Source: Magnetococcales bacterium (GTDB lineage: Bacteria; Pseudomonadota; Magnetococcia; Magnetococcales; Magnetaquicoccaceae). From it: a stretch of 51,716 nt of DNA. The stretch is taken from contig JADGBT010000029.1 in the NCBI GenBank assembly GCA_015231375.1, positions 1 to 51,716 on the forward strand. Reading direction: 5' to 3'. The notes under the pieces were generated by a model. The model worked only from the letters and a program-made list of their open reading frames with translations. It did no database searches and was not told where the DNA came from. This document shows, piece by piece, positions 16,533 through 24,689 of this stretch; position 1 is the stretch's first letter, and each line of letters begins with the position of its first letter. The position numbers and the translations under genes were made by a program.

Positions 16533-16710
16533 ACTTTTGAAAAAAAAGCGGGGGTCTGGGGGATTCTTCCCCCAGGGTTTTGACTTTAAAAAATAAAATT
16601 TTTAATTAAAATATAAATTTTATTTCAATGGGAAAGTTTATGTTTGGAAGTCCCAAGGGCTTCGCCCTTGGATCCCACCAGGGGCCAATGGCCCCTGGAC
16701 CCCGATAGTG
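16533..16710. repeat. Composite palindromic repeat, copy 1 (modules A+B)
   Basis: It lies six bases after thiE. Module A (16533-16590) holds a GGGGGTCTGGGGGATT/CCCCCAGGGTTTTG hairpin after an A8 run, then an AT-rich arm. Module B (16649-16710) holds two hairpins: CCAAGGGC/GCCCTTGG (16653-16671) and CCAGGGGCCA/TGGCCCCTGG (16678-16698). The same A and B modules in the opposite order and orientation occur at 36377-36538. It may also act as a terminator between the converging thiE and dksA. Confidence 0.85.
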
Positions 16711-16736
16711 AAACAACGGATCCGCTGTGTTCAGGC

Positions 16737-17183
16737 TCAAGAATCGAAATTGATCTCTTCAGGAACGCGGGTCACTTTCTCCTGACGTTCGGCAGCGGTC
16801 TTGCAACTGATGCACAGATCGGTCACCGGTCTGGCCTCCAGACGCCGCAAACCAATTTCAACGCCACACTCTTCGCAATAACCGTATTCGTTCTCTTCGA
16901 TGGCGTCGATGGTACGCTTGATCTTGGAGATGAGCTTGCGTTCCCGGTCACGGGTGCGCAACTCGAAATTGCGATCGGTCTCCAGGGAGGCGCGATCCGT
17001 GGGATCGGCGAAGATGGCTTTTTCCTCGGTCATGATGTTGACCGTTTTTTCCGCCTCCTCCAGCAATTGTTCTTCCCATTCCAGCAGAAGCTTGCGGAAG
17101 AAGGCTCTTTGATTGGGACACATGAACTCCTCGTCTTCGGAGGGTCGGTATCCTTCAGGTAGTTGAATATCAGCGATTTTCAT
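16737..17183 (-). CDS. dksA: RNA polymerase-binding transcription factor DksA
   Basis: A 148-residue protein. The coiled-coil tip carries DPTDRA, matching the DxxDxA motif that reaches into the RNA polymerase secondary channel. The C-terminal four-Cys zinc finger is 'YCEECG...DLCISCK'. With ppGpp it lowers stable-RNA promoter activity and adjusts amino-acid genes. The ATG at 17183 has GGAG nine bases upstream; a TTG five codons earlier is also open but less likely. A good sigma70 promoter is at 17217-17245. It converges on thiE across the composite repeat. Confidence 0.93.
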   Translation of the reverse strand: MKIADIQLPEGYRPSEDEEFMCPNQRAFFRKLLLEWEEQLLEEAEKTVNIMTEEKAIFADPTDRASLETDRNFELRTRDRERKLISKIKRTIDAIEENEYGYCEECGVEIGLRRLEARPVTDLCISCKTAAERQEKVTRVPEEINFDS

Positions 17184-17216
17184 GTTCTCGATCTCCAAGC
17201 AGATAAAGACCCGGAT

Positions 17217-17245
17217 AAAATATATGCATTGCAGACAAAAGTCAA
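17217..17245 (-). promoter_or_regulatory. Sigma70 promoter of dksA
   Basis: Minus strand: TTGACT (17240-17245), a 17-base spacer, TATTTT (17217-17222), 34 bases upstream of the dksA ATG. It lies in the 90-base gap after the glcD-like stop, making dksA independent of the upstream gene. Confidence 0.65.
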
Positions 17246-17272
17246 TCCATTACCCATCGATTTTTCCGGTTC

Positions 17273-18676
17273 TCAAGGAAAGATCTTGCCCGGATTCAAC
17301 AAGCCGGACGGATCGAAAAGCTCCTTGATCTTTTTTTGTATTTTCAAAGAAGAAGGCTCCAGTTCCCGGTCGATGTAATCCCGTTTCATGAGGCCCACCC
17401 CATGTTCCCCGGAAAGAGTCCCTTCCAGTTGCAGCACCAGCTCGAAAACCCGATCCAGCGCCCGGGCGACGCGGGGCGCCTGGGCCGGGTCGCCCGGGTC
17501 GGTGAGCAGGTTGACATGGATGTTGCCATTGCCCGCATGACCGAAGCTGACGATAGGCACCGCCGTTTCGGTCGCGATGCGCGCCAGACCCGCCACCAGA
17601 GAGGCCAGACGGGTGACAGGCACCACCACATCCTCGTTGACGCGCCGGGGAGCGATGCGGGTCAAAGCGGGAGACAGGGCGTAACGGGCGGACCAGAGAC
17701 TTTTGGACTCCGCCTCGTTGGCCGCGACCACCGCCTCCAAAGGCTCAAAGGCCAACAACCGCTGTTGCAACACCTGCGCCTTGCGATCCACCTCGTCGCT
17801 CTCCCCTTCCACCTCCGCGAGCAACAAGGCCCGCGCCTCGGGATGACAGACCATGGACCCGTCATGCTCTTGCAACAACCGCAAAGCCGCCGGATCGAGA
17901 AACTCCAGCGCCGAAGGGGGTTCTCCCCGGCTCATCACCCCGGCCACCGCGCGCGCGGCCTGCTCCATGTCGCGAAACGAGGCCCGCAGGGTGCGACGGG
18001 CTTCGGGCAGGGGAGCCAGCTTGAGAATAGCTTCGACCACCACCGCCAAAGTCCCCTCGGAACCGATCAGCAGTTGCGTCAGGTCATAGCCCACCACCCC
18101 CTTGGTGGTATACCCCCCGACCCGCAGGGAGGAACCATCGGCGAGCAGCACCGTCATGCCCAACACCCAGTGACGGGTCACCCCGTAGCGCACCGCGTTG
18201 GGACCGGCGGAACACATGGCCAGATTGCCGCCAATGGTGCAGGAACGGGCTGAAGAGGGATCCGGTGGCCAGAACAGTCCATGGAGCGCGAGCTGTTCCC
18301 GGAGCGTTGCGTTGACCACTCCCGGTTCCACCACGGCCAACCGGTCTCCGGGACGGATGGACACGATACGGTTCAACCGCTGGGTGGAGAGGATCACCCC
18401 TCCTTGCACCGCCAGTCCGCCGCCCACACAGCCGGTTCCGGCCCCTCTGGGGACCACCGAAATCCCGGCGCGGTGACACACCCGCAACACCCCGGCCACC
18501 TGTTCGCGCGTCTCCGGCAGGGCCACGGCCCACGGCACGCAACGCCGACCGGTATTGTCCCAGGCATAGGCTTCCCGCTGGGCGGCGCCGGTGAGCAACC
18601 GATTCGCGCCCACTGCGGCCAGCAGCGCATCCCGGACTCCGGGGTCCAGTTCAGAAACCGGAGTCAACGGGAGCAC
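17273..18676 (-). CDS. glcD: FAD-linked oxidase, glycolate oxidase GlcD-like
   Basis: A protein of about 467 residues. The N-terminal FAD_binding_4 (PCMH) domain has 'VVPRGAGTGCVGGGLAVQGG' and 'IGGNLAMCSAGPNAVRYGVTRHWVLG', and 'GYDLTQLLIGSEGTLAVV' follows. The C-terminal FAD-oxidase domain has 'PIVSFGHAGNGNIHVNLL' and 'SGEHGVGLMKRDYI'. It oxidises glycolate or D-lactate using FAD, normally with GlcE and GlcF. A GlcF-like gene lies at 24686 on the other strand; no GlcE is present. No ATG suits: the GTG at 18676 overlaps the BON gene by 26 bases, and a TTG at 18667 is an alternative. Confidence 0.85.
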   Translation of the reverse strand: MLPLTPVSELDPGVRDALLAAVGANRLLTGAAQREAYAWDNTGRRCVPWAVALPETREQVAGVLRVCHRAGISVVPRGAGTGCVGGGLAVQGGVILSTQRLNRIVSIRPGDRLAVVEPGVVNATLREQLALHGLFWPPDPSSARSCTIGGNLAMCSAGPNAVRYGVTRHWVLGMTVLLADGSSLRVGGYTTKGVVGYDLTQLLIGSEGTLAVVVEAILKLAPLPEARRTLRASFRDMEQAARAVAGVMSRGEPPSALEFLDPAALRLLQEHDGSMVCHPEARALLLAEVEGESDEVDRKAQVLQQRLLAFEPLEAVVAANEAESKSLWSARYALSPALTRIAPRRVNEDVVVPVTRLASLVAGLARIATETAVPIVSFGHAGNGNIHVNLLTDPGDPAQAPRVARALDRVFELVLQLEGTLSGEHGVGLMKRDYIDRELEPSSLKIQKKIKELFDPSGLLNPGKIFP

Positions 18677-19451
18677 CCGGTCTCTTCGGAGCCGCAGAGC
18701 CGGAAGGCGGCGCCACCACCGGAGCCGGCGCGCCCGCTGACGGGACCGTGGCGGGACGGGTGGTGGTTTGCGGCGGGTTGACAGCCTCACCGGTTCCACC
18801 CATGCGGGTCGACGGGGGAGAGGAGGCTTTCTTTTCCTGTCTGGGCTCGGTGCCGGGGGCGAGGGGTTGGGATCGGGGATCGATCTCGATATACGACACC
18901 ACCTCCCTGACCCCGCTCACCTGACGGGCGATCTCCACCGCCCGATTGCGTTCCGCCACCGACTGGGCGGTTCCGGTCAGATAGACCACCGCCTTGGTGG
19001 TCTCCACATGGATATCCAATCCGCGCACCTGCTCGTCGGCCAGGATGCGAATCTTGACTTCGTTGGTGTACCAGGCATCCTTGGTGAGTTCCCCGAAGGT
19101 GGCGTGCTGCACCTTGAGTTCGGAGTGGACCTTCACCACGCCACGGGTCGCCTTGGCAATGGAAATCGCGTTGTCGATCTCGGCCTGGGAAGCGGCGGTC
19201 CCGGTGAGCAGCACCGCCCCCTGGTAGACCGATACGTTGATGTTGGCCGCGCTCACCTTGTCGCTGCGCATATAGTAGCTGCGCAGTTTCATGGCGAGCA
19301 TGTTGTCTTCGATGGCGGCCTCCGGGCTGCGACGCTCCCCCAGGATTCCGGAGCTGGCCGCCCCACTGGACGAATCCGTAGGGACGCACGCCGCAAGTCC
19401 CAGCATGGCCACCAGCGGCATGAGCCCCCACACAACGCGCGAACGGTTCAT
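18651..19451 (-). CDS. BON-domain outer-membrane lipoprotein (DolP-like)
   Basis: A 266-residue protein. A lipoprotein signal ends in the lipobox LAAC (Cys22). Two BON domains follow: about 50-120 ('NINVSVYQGAVLLTGTAASQAEIDNAISIA') and about 125-195 ('GLDIHVETTKAVVYLTGTAQSVAERNRAVEIA'). The last 65 residues are a Pro/Ala/Ser-rich, probably disordered tail absent from E. coli DolP. DolP localises to division sites and guards outer-membrane integrity, and in enterobacteria sits next to yraN, as here (yraN is 55 bases upstream). The tail codes in a region that overlaps the next gene's start. Confidence 0.85.
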   Translation of the reverse strand: MNRSRVVWGLMPLVAMLGLAACVPTDSSSGAASSGILGERRSPEAAIEDNMLAMKLRSYYMRSDKVSAANINVSVYQGAVLLTGTAASQAEIDNAISIAKATRGVVKVHSELKVQHATFGELTKDAWYTNEVKIRILADEQVRGLDIHVETTKAVVYLTGTAQSVAERNRAVEIARQVSGVREVVSYIEIDPRSQPLAPGTEPRQEKKASSPPSTRMGGTGEAVNPPQTTTRPATVPSAGAPAPVVAPPSGSAAPKRPGAPVDSGF

Positions 19452-19506
19452 CGATCAACACTCCTCAATGGTCAACGTGCATGAACATCCCGATTACGAA
19501 ACCCCG

Positions 19507-19875
19507 TCACTCCCAACCCGGTCGGAAGGCGTCGGCGATCACCTCGGTGCGCCAGCGCCACCCTTCGCGCCACAGCAACACCGCGTCGAACCGGCACGGG
19601 CAGCCGGACAGTTCGGGATGGATCCGAAGATACTCGACCGCCAGTCGGGCGAGGCGCGCCTGTTTGCGGGCGTCGATGGCCTCTCCCGGCTCTCCGCTCA
19701 TCGGGCACCGGCGGGCCTTGACTTCACAGAATACCAGAATCTCGCCATGTTTGGCCACCAGATCCAGTTCTCCCCGCGAAAAACGCACGTTGCGTTCGAG
19801 GATGCGGTAACCCAACCGGCTCAGACTGCGGGCCGCCACCCCTTCGGCCAGCAGACCGAATGCTTTGGTATCCAT
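19507..19875 (-). CDS. yraN: UPF0102 protein YraN (nuclease-like fold)
   Basis: A 122-residue protein of the YraN family. Its restriction-endonuclease-like core is visible as 'RILERNVRFSRGELDLVAKHGEILVFCEVKAR', giving the E..D..ExK catalytic pattern of Holliday-junction-resolvase-like nucleases. The role is unproven; proposed functions include DNA processing during uptake or repair. In many proteobacteria it lies beside rsmI and lpoA. Here a toxin-antitoxin pair and an unknown gene separate it from rsmI. Confidence 0.9.
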   Translation of the reverse strand: MDTKAFGLLAEGVAARSLSRLGYRILERNVRFSRGELDLVAKHGEILVFCEVKARRCPMSGEPGEAIDARKQARLARLAVEYLRIHPELSGCPCRFDAVLLWREGWRWRTEVIADAFRPGWE

Positions 19876-19996
19876 GTTCCCCCTGCGCTTTCCCCTGACC
19901 TGGAATTTTTTTTGTGGATTAATTTCACTGCTTGTTTATGATGGTTCTCTTGTTGGAAGATCCGGTCCGAGAATGATCAAAGAAGAGGACAACACC

Positions 19997-20845
19997 ATGC
20001 CCAAGGCTGCCGACCGTTGGAGAATAGCAAAGTCACCCGTCGGACAAAATGTTTTCTCCCCGTGGCTCGACACCCCCGCCCCCGAGGCCCCCAACCCCGA
20101 ACGCAGCGTGGCCCCCATGCGGCCCGCGCCATCGAGCTGGGTGGAAAACCTGCGTGACGAGGGACGTTTCCAGCCCCTGACCCGATCTGCGACCGGCAGC
20201 GCGACCGCCAAACCGTGGAAGAGCCTCACGCCGGTCCGTCCCTCGCCTTCCCTGGAAGAGATGCTGACCGCCGTGGAAGAGGCGAACCGGAACGAACCCG
20301 AAAAACCGCTCGACACCCGTGCGTCCATCCCGGAAGAGCCTACCCCGCCCCCCGCAACGACCACCACCCCGCTGCCGCCTTTGTTTCCGGCCCGGCAACG
20401 GATCTATTCGGAACTCGTGAGTCGCGCCTTTGGCAACGGAGGCGACCTCTCCTCTCCGCCATCCGTCCAAGAGACAACCCGCCTCCCCGCCGCGCCGCTC
20501 CCGGCTCTGCCCGCGCCGCTGGAACGCTCCCCGGTGAGGATGGCGGCCATCCTGCCCCTGCCCGCGCCGACAGCGACCGGTCACACCCCGGATCCGGCCC
20601 AGGTGGAAGCCCTGCTTCCCGGCATGCTGCACGCCCTGGCCCAGGCCCTGATCGAAGCGGCGGACACCCGCTCCCAGGAGACCCGGGAAGAGATTCCCAT
20701 CGACGCCACCCTCCACGCCCAGGCCCACGACTACGCCCTGGCGCTGATCGATCAGGCGCGCGCCCTGATCTCCCAGACCCTGACCATGGCCAACGATCTG
20801 GCGGAACGGGCCCATGCCGACGGGAGCGTGACAAAGGCGGGGTGA
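19997..20845 (+). CDS. Pro-rich, mostly disordered protein with helical C-terminus
   Basis: A 282-residue protein of unknown function. Residues 1-190 are Pro/Ala/Thr/Ser-rich and likely disordered, with a few hydrophobic islands ('WRIAKSPVGQNVFSPWL', 'ARQRIYSELVSRAFG'). Residues about 200-275 look helical ('QVEALLPGMLHALAQALIEAA', 'YALALIDQARALISQTLTMANDLAERA'). No signal peptide or membrane segment is visible. The ATG at 19997 has AAGAGGA eight bases upstream; frames starting earlier are less likely. It stands alone on the plus strand between minus-strand genes, in DNA with strong core-like codon use. Confidence 0.65.
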   Translation: MPKAADRWRIAKSPVGQNVFSPWLDTPAPEAPNPERSVAPMRPAPSSWVENLRDEGRFQPLTRSATGSATAKPWKSLTPVRPSPSLEEMLTAVEEANRNEPEKPLDTRASIPEEPTPPPATTTTPLPPLFPARQRIYSELVSRAFGNGGDLSSPPSVQETTRLPAAPLPALPAPLERSPVRMAAILPLPAPTATGHTPDPAQVEALLPGMLHALAQALIEAADTRSQETREEIPIDATLHAQAHDYALALIDQARALISQTLTMANDLAERAHADGSVTKAG

Positions 20846-20947
20846 TGCCAGCGTGGGATCAACGGGTTCTGCCACCCCCCCCGCATCGAAATCAAAATGC
20901 ACTTTACTTTTTCTGTACTCTGTGGTCTTGGGGGAATGACGCAGGGT

Positions 20948-21319
20948 TCATTCCAGCAGATCCAGCGGATTGATCACGGTCAGGTCCGCAATCCAGCGAA
21001 AATCCTCAACATTCGCGGTTGCCAATATCTGCCGATGCTCCAATGCGGTTGCGGCGATCAGGGCGTCACCCAGAGAAATGTTGCGTTGCTGACGCAGATA
21101 AATAGCCTTTTCAAAAGTTTCCACTGTTGGGTAAAGGATCTCCAAATGGTCCAGAACCGCTTCGATGGCTCGGCGACCAGCGTCGGATAACCGATGGTAT
21201 CCCAACGACTCCACACGACTGATCACGGAACAAACCGGTTCTTGCCCAACCAGCCAGCGACGCAACCGGGGATAATCGGGATGAACCGAATAGATGATCA
21301 AGTTGGTGTCGATCAGCAC
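20948..21319 (-). CDS. PIN-domain toxin (VapC-like)
   Basis: A 123-residue PIN ribonuclease. Acidic residues of the active site are recognisable: 'LIDTNLIIYS' at the N-terminus, 'SRVESLGYH' near 36-44, 'ISLGDALIAATAL' near 84-96 and a final 'ANVEDFRWI'. VapC toxins cut tRNA or rRNA to halt growth. The GTG start overlaps the stop of the antitoxin gene (GTGCTGA), giving coupling. An earlier in-frame start would lie inside the antitoxin. The pair interrupts the yraN-rsmI neighbourhood. Confidence 0.88.
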   Translation of the reverse strand: MLIDTNLIIYSVHPDYPRLRRWLVGQEPVCSVISRVESLGYHRLSDAGRRAIEAVLDHLEILYPTVETFEKAIYLRQQRNISLGDALIAATALEHRQILATANVEDFRWIADLTVINPLDLLE

Positions 21320-21588
21320 GCAGAGGCTTCCCGACCCGGAAGCGGGCGATCCCGTCGGGTTTCCCGTTGCCAAACAACAGGATCCGGAAGATCCCGAAAC
21401 GGATGCAAACGGGCGGCGGCGTCCAGGGCTTCGGCCAGCAGTCGTCGCCGCTCTTCCGAAGAAGACACCACGGTTTGCTCCTCCGTGGCAATCCGCTGTT
21501 CAAGAAACAAAACATAATGCAGCAATTCAACGCGCAAAGGCTCCGGCAGACGGACAACATGCCGGGTGATGGTTTCAAGAGTGTTCAC
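21313..21588 (-). CDS. Antitoxin partner of the PIN toxin
   Basis: A 91-residue protein, GTG start with GAGGAG nine bases upstream. The N-terminal 35 residues ('ITRHVVRLPEPLRVELLHYVLFLEQRI') resemble DUF2281-type antitoxins, which start with a helix ending in 'PExLxxEVLDYVxFL'. The remainder is charged and probably wraps the toxin. Its last codons overlap the toxin start. The identification rests on position, length and the N-terminal pattern. Confidence 0.75.
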   Translation of the reverse strand: MNTLETITRHVVRLPEPLRVELLHYVLFLEQRIATEEQTVVSSSEERRRLLAEALDAAARLHPFRDLPDPVVWQRETRRDRPLPGREASAC

Positions 21589-21704
21589 GAGACAATCTCC
21601 TCAAGTGACGCCTGTCTGCCGATGATTCCGTTTCTCACCCCACCCCATTCAACCAAATCACCGTGAGTTTCGGCAAGCCATCCTTAAAAAAACCACCCCC
21701 TCCC

Positions 21705-22553
21705 CTACTCCCGCCGCCGCGCCAATCCCAAGGCATACAGCTCCGAGGCCGAACGCCCAGTGCGCTCGGCCACCAGTCGGGTGGCGTCCCGGAGTCCCAG
21801 ACCGCTTTCCAAGGCCTGATCCAGCAAAACCGCCACCTCCTCGGCGGACGGAGGCACGAAGGCGGCGCCTTCCAGCAACACCACGATCTCCCCCCGGGGC
21901 GGTTCGGCGCCAAACCGGGTGACCAGTTCGGCGATGGTGCCGCGATGATAGGTCTCATATAGCTTGGTCAACTCACGGGCCACCACCGCGACCCGCTCCC
22001 CGGCTCCGATGGCGGCCAGATCCGCCAGGGTGGCAATCAAACGCGGGGGAGACTCGAAAAAAATCACCGTGCGCTCCTCCCGCACCAAAGACTCCAACCG
22101 CCGCCGCCGCTCCATGCCCTTGCGGGGCAGAAAACCCTCGAAAACAAATCGCTCTCCGGCAAAACCACTGGCCGACAACGCCGTGGTCACCGCCGACGCG
22201 CCCGGCAGCGCCTCCACCGGCACCCACGCCATGGCCCCCCGCACCAAAGAACTGCCCGGATCGCTAATACCCGGCGTTCCGGCGTCGGAGACCAAAGCGA
22301 AGCGGGCGCCGCCACGCAACTCCTCCACCAGACCGGGAATCAGCCGGGCGGCGTTGTGATCGTCGAAATGGACCACCGGAGTGCGAATGCCGTGATGATC
22401 ACACAAGATCCGCGTGCGCCGGGTGTCTTCGGCCAGAATGCGCCCCGCCTCCTCCCCCAGAATGCGCAAGGCGCGCAGAGTGATATCTTCCAGGTTGCCG
22501 ATTGGCGTGGGAACGATGTACAATTTTCCAACCAAAGCCGTGCGCTCTTTCAT
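21705..22553 (-). CDS. rsmI: 16S rRNA 2'-O-ribose C1402 methyltransferase RsmI
   Basis: A 282-residue protein of the tetrapyrrole methylase fold. Motifs: 'LYIVPTPIGNLEDITLRAL' at the start, 'LAEDTRRTRILCDHHGI', 'ARFALVSDAGTPGISDPGSSLV' and 'GFLPRKGMERRRRLESL'. It uses SAM to methylate C1402 in the 16S rRNA decoding centre. It is divergent from the LpoA-like gene with only 14 bases between start codons, so each promoter must lie inside the other gene. A start a few codons further in (at the LVGKL stretch) is possible. Confidence 0.95.
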   Translation of the reverse strand: MKERTALVGKLYIVPTPIGNLEDITLRALRILGEEAGRILAEDTRRTRILCDHHGIRTPVVHFDDHNAARLIPGLVEELRGGARFALVSDAGTPGISDPGSSLVRGAMAWVPVEALPGASAVTTALSASGFAGERFVFEGFLPRKGMERRRRLESLVREERTVIFFESPPRLIATLADLAAIGAGERVAVVARELTKLYETYHRGTIAELVTRFGAEPPRGEIVVLLEGAAFVPPSAEEVAVLLDQALESGLGLRDATRLVAERTGRSASELYALGLARRRE

Positions 22554-22567
22554 GGACCACTATCCCA

Positions 22568-24280
22568 ATGATTGCTCCGATCAAAACCCATGGCCACCCC
22601 CTGCGTTACCCATGGCACCTGGCGTTGCTGGCGGCCCTGCTGATGGCCGGTCCGTTGCCGGTCCGCGCCGGCACGGTGGAGTCCTCCTGGCAACGCCTGA
22701 TCCAGGACACCCTGAACGCTCCCCCCTCCTCACGGGACAAACCCACGCTGGTCAGGATTCCACCCGCGCCCACCACTCCCGAACAGATCCGCGACCTGCT
22801 CTTGGCCCTGGAACCCCTGGAACCAGGACAACTCAAGACCCTGGTCTCCCGACAACCCGCCGCCTCACCTCTGCTGCCGTTTGCGCATCTGATCCTCGGG
22901 GACCGGGCGGCGGCGGCCGGCGAGGAGGCCGAAGCCCAAAACCTGTGGAAAAAAGCCGCGCTCCACGCGACCGCCAACCCGGAAGCCATGCGACGCCTCT
23001 CCCAGGAAAATCAGGAGCAACCCGGCCTCACGGCGGGCCTGATGATCCCCATGAGCGGCGCTTCCGCCTCGATGGGCAACACCCTGGTGATGGCCGCCCG
23101 CAAGGCTTTGGCCGACCATCGGGATGTCAACCTCCACCTGGAGGTGGCCGACAGCGGCGGCAGCGCCGAATCCGCCAAAGCCGCCGTGGAAAACCTGGTC
23201 TCCCGTGGCAGTCAGATCATTCTCGGACCGGTCTTTCATCCCGAGGCGATGGCTGCGGCCAAGGCCGCCCAGGCGGCCAACATTCCCATCATCCCCTTGA
23301 ACCCCAGAACCGAAATCCTCGCCGTCGGAGGAGCGACCCATCTCAACGCCTTCCATCCCGACGCCCAGGCGCGGGTGATGGCGCGTTACGCGGTCCAACA
23401 GGCGGGATTGAAACGCTTCGCCATCTTGGCGGCGGATTCCGACTATGGTCAACTCCAGGCCCAGACCTTCGCCAACGAAGTGGTCGCCCTCGGCGGCATT
23501 GTCACGCGTTCGATCCTCTTCCCCGAACAAGAGACCGACTTTTCCAACGCGCTCAAGATGCTGGTCAATCTGGATCCCGAAGCGGTCAAGAGCCGTCTGA
23601 CCTCGGCCCGGTCCGCCATGCTGCTGGATCCCCTGGACCGCCCCGCGCCCCGCGCCGAAAAAGAGTTGGAACCGTTGGTCGATTTCGACACCCTGTTTCT
23701 GCCGGCCACCGCCAAACAGGTGCGCATGATCGCTCCCCAGGCCGCGCTGTTCCAGATCCGCACCCCGCAGGTCACGCTGCTGGGCACCTCCTTATGGAAC
23801 CGTCCCGAACTGCTGGAAGATGCCGACACCCTGGCCGGAGCCACCTTCTGCGACATCGACATGAACGCCCGCGAACAGTTCGGCGCCGCCCACAAGAAGA
23901 TTCTCGGCGTGGCTCCGGTTCCGGCGCTTTCCATGCTCACCTACGACGGCATCGCCATTCTGGCGCAACTGCTGCGGGATCAACGCCTCGGCGGTCCGGA
24001 GTGGCACCAGGGACTGACCCGCGACAACAGCTTTCACGGCAGCGCCGGACCGGTCCGCTTCCTGCCCGACGGCAGCAGCGAACGATTTTATCACCTCTAC
24101 CGCGTCCAGGAGAGAAAAATCGTTCCCCTCGACCTGCCCGCGCAAAACGGCGCCCCGGATCCCGGCCACGCGACCCACGCAAACCCGGAAGAACGTGACG
24201 CCGACCACCCGGCCCAGGATCTCCCGGCCTCCTCCGGAGGGGAATCCACCCACACACCTCTACCCTCGACCAGGGAGTAA
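22568..24280 (+). CDS. Penicillin-binding protein activator LpoA-like (periplasmic-binding fold)
   Basis: A 570-residue protein with an N-terminal signal sequence ('HLALLAALLMAGPLPVRAG', about 17-35; no lipobox Cys). A helical segment of about 110 residues follows. Then comes a type-I periplasmic-binding fold (about 155-530: 'AGLMIPMSGASASMGNTLVMAA', 'QIILGPVFHPEAMAAAKAAQ', 'FAILAADSDYGQLQAQTF', 'ALSMLTYDGIAILAQLL'). This is the layout of LpoA, which activates peptidoglycan synthase PBP1a, and its place beside rsmI and near yraN is the classical one. The acidic/Pro-rich tail is unusual. A branched-chain amino-acid binding protein is the alternative; no transporter genes are nearby. Confidence 0.82.
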   Translation: MIAPIKTHGHPLRYPWHLALLAALLMAGPLPVRAGTVESSWQRLIQDTLNAPPSSRDKPTLVRIPPAPTTPEQIRDLLLALEPLEPGQLKTLVSRQPAASPLLPFAHLILGDRAAAAGEEAEAQNLWKKAALHATANPEAMRRLSQENQEQPGLTAGLMIPMSGASASMGNTLVMAARKALADHRDVNLHLEVADSGGSAESAKAAVENLVSRGSQIILGPVFHPEAMAAAKAAQAANIPIIPLNPRTEILAVGGATHLNAFHPDAQARVMARYAVQQAGLKRFAILAADSDYGQLQAQTFANEVVALGGIVTRSILFPEQETDFSNALKMLVNLDPEAVKSRLTSARSAMLLDPLDRPAPRAEKELEPLVDFDTLFLPATAKQVRMIAPQAALFQIRTPQVTLLGTSLWNRPELLEDADTLAGATFCDIDMNAREQFGAAHKKILGVAPVPALSMLTYDGIAILAQLLRDQRLGGPEWHQGLTRDNSFHGSAGPVRFLPDGSSERFYHLYRVQERKIVPLDLPAQNGAPDPGHATHANPEERDADHPAQDLPASSGGESTHTPLPSTRE

Positions 24281-24287
24281 ACCCTCG

Positions 24288-24689
24288 ATGTCCGCCACCG
24301 CCATCTCCATGCCTCCGGCCAGTTCCATGCGACTTTACAAGTCGTTGCAGCCGGCCAACCGTCCGGATCCCAAAAACGGAACCTCCTCTGCGGACAATCT
24401 CGATCCCCGGAACGCCAACGCTCCCAAGGAGTCAGCCAAATCCGCCAACGCCCCCAAGGAGTCAGCCAAATCCGCCAACGCCCCCAAGGAGTCGGCCAAA
24501 TCCGCCAACGCTCCCAAGGAGTCGGCCAAATCCGGCCAGGAGGCATCCAACGCCCCCAAAGATTCGGCCAGACTCGCCCGGGAGGCCGCCAACGCCCCCA
24601 AAGCGGCGACCAAACTCCCCCCCAAGCACCAACCGGCGCCCCGGGCCGCCGATCCGTCCTCTTCGCACCGGCTCGATGTGGTGGCGTGA
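24288..24689 (+). CDS. Small Ala/Lys/Pro-rich protein with decapeptide repeats
   Basis: A 133-residue protein of unknown function, starting seven bases after the LpoA-like stop and overlapping glcF by four bases (GTGA). It has no cysteines and no signal. Residues about 43-82 hold four tandem copies of ANAPKESAKS, then diverged copies (EASNAPKDSARLAREAANAPK). The repeat unit is helix-prone with Pro-Lys, like histone-H1-type or low-complexity DNA-binding tails, or a disordered linker. It is probably translated as part of the lpoA-glcF-tim44-mltA run. Confidence 0.6.
   Translation: MSATAISMPPASSMRLYKSLQPANRPDPKNGTSSADNLDPRNANAPKESAKSANAPKESAKSANAPKESAKSANAPKESAKSGQEASNAPKDSARLAREAANAPKAATKLPPKHQPAPRAADPSSSHRLDVVA
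24414..24533 (+). repeat. Four 30-bp tandem repeats
   Basis: Units 24414-24443, 24444-24473, 24474-24503 and 24504-24533 differ at only a few third-codon positions (GCT/GCC, TCA/TCG) and encode ANAPKESAKS. The third-base changes show that the repeat is under protein-level constraint or has aged slightly since duplication. Confidence 0.92.

Noticed and set aside
20948-21373. Longer form of the PIN toxin starting at 21373
   Set aside because: Its first 18 codons overlap the antitoxin gene out of phase; the GTG at 21319 gives the standard VapC N-terminus and a coupled overlap.
22414-24198. 594-codon plus-strand frame overlapping the LpoA-like gene in another phase
   Set aside because: Arg/Pro/Gly-rich product without domains; the neighbouring phase encodes a clear signal peptide and periplasmic-binding fold.
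24414-24533. Regular 30-bp repeats resembling a CRISPR array
   Set aside because: Repeats are directly adjacent with no spacers, stay in frame and encode ANAPKESAKS; no cas genes are near.
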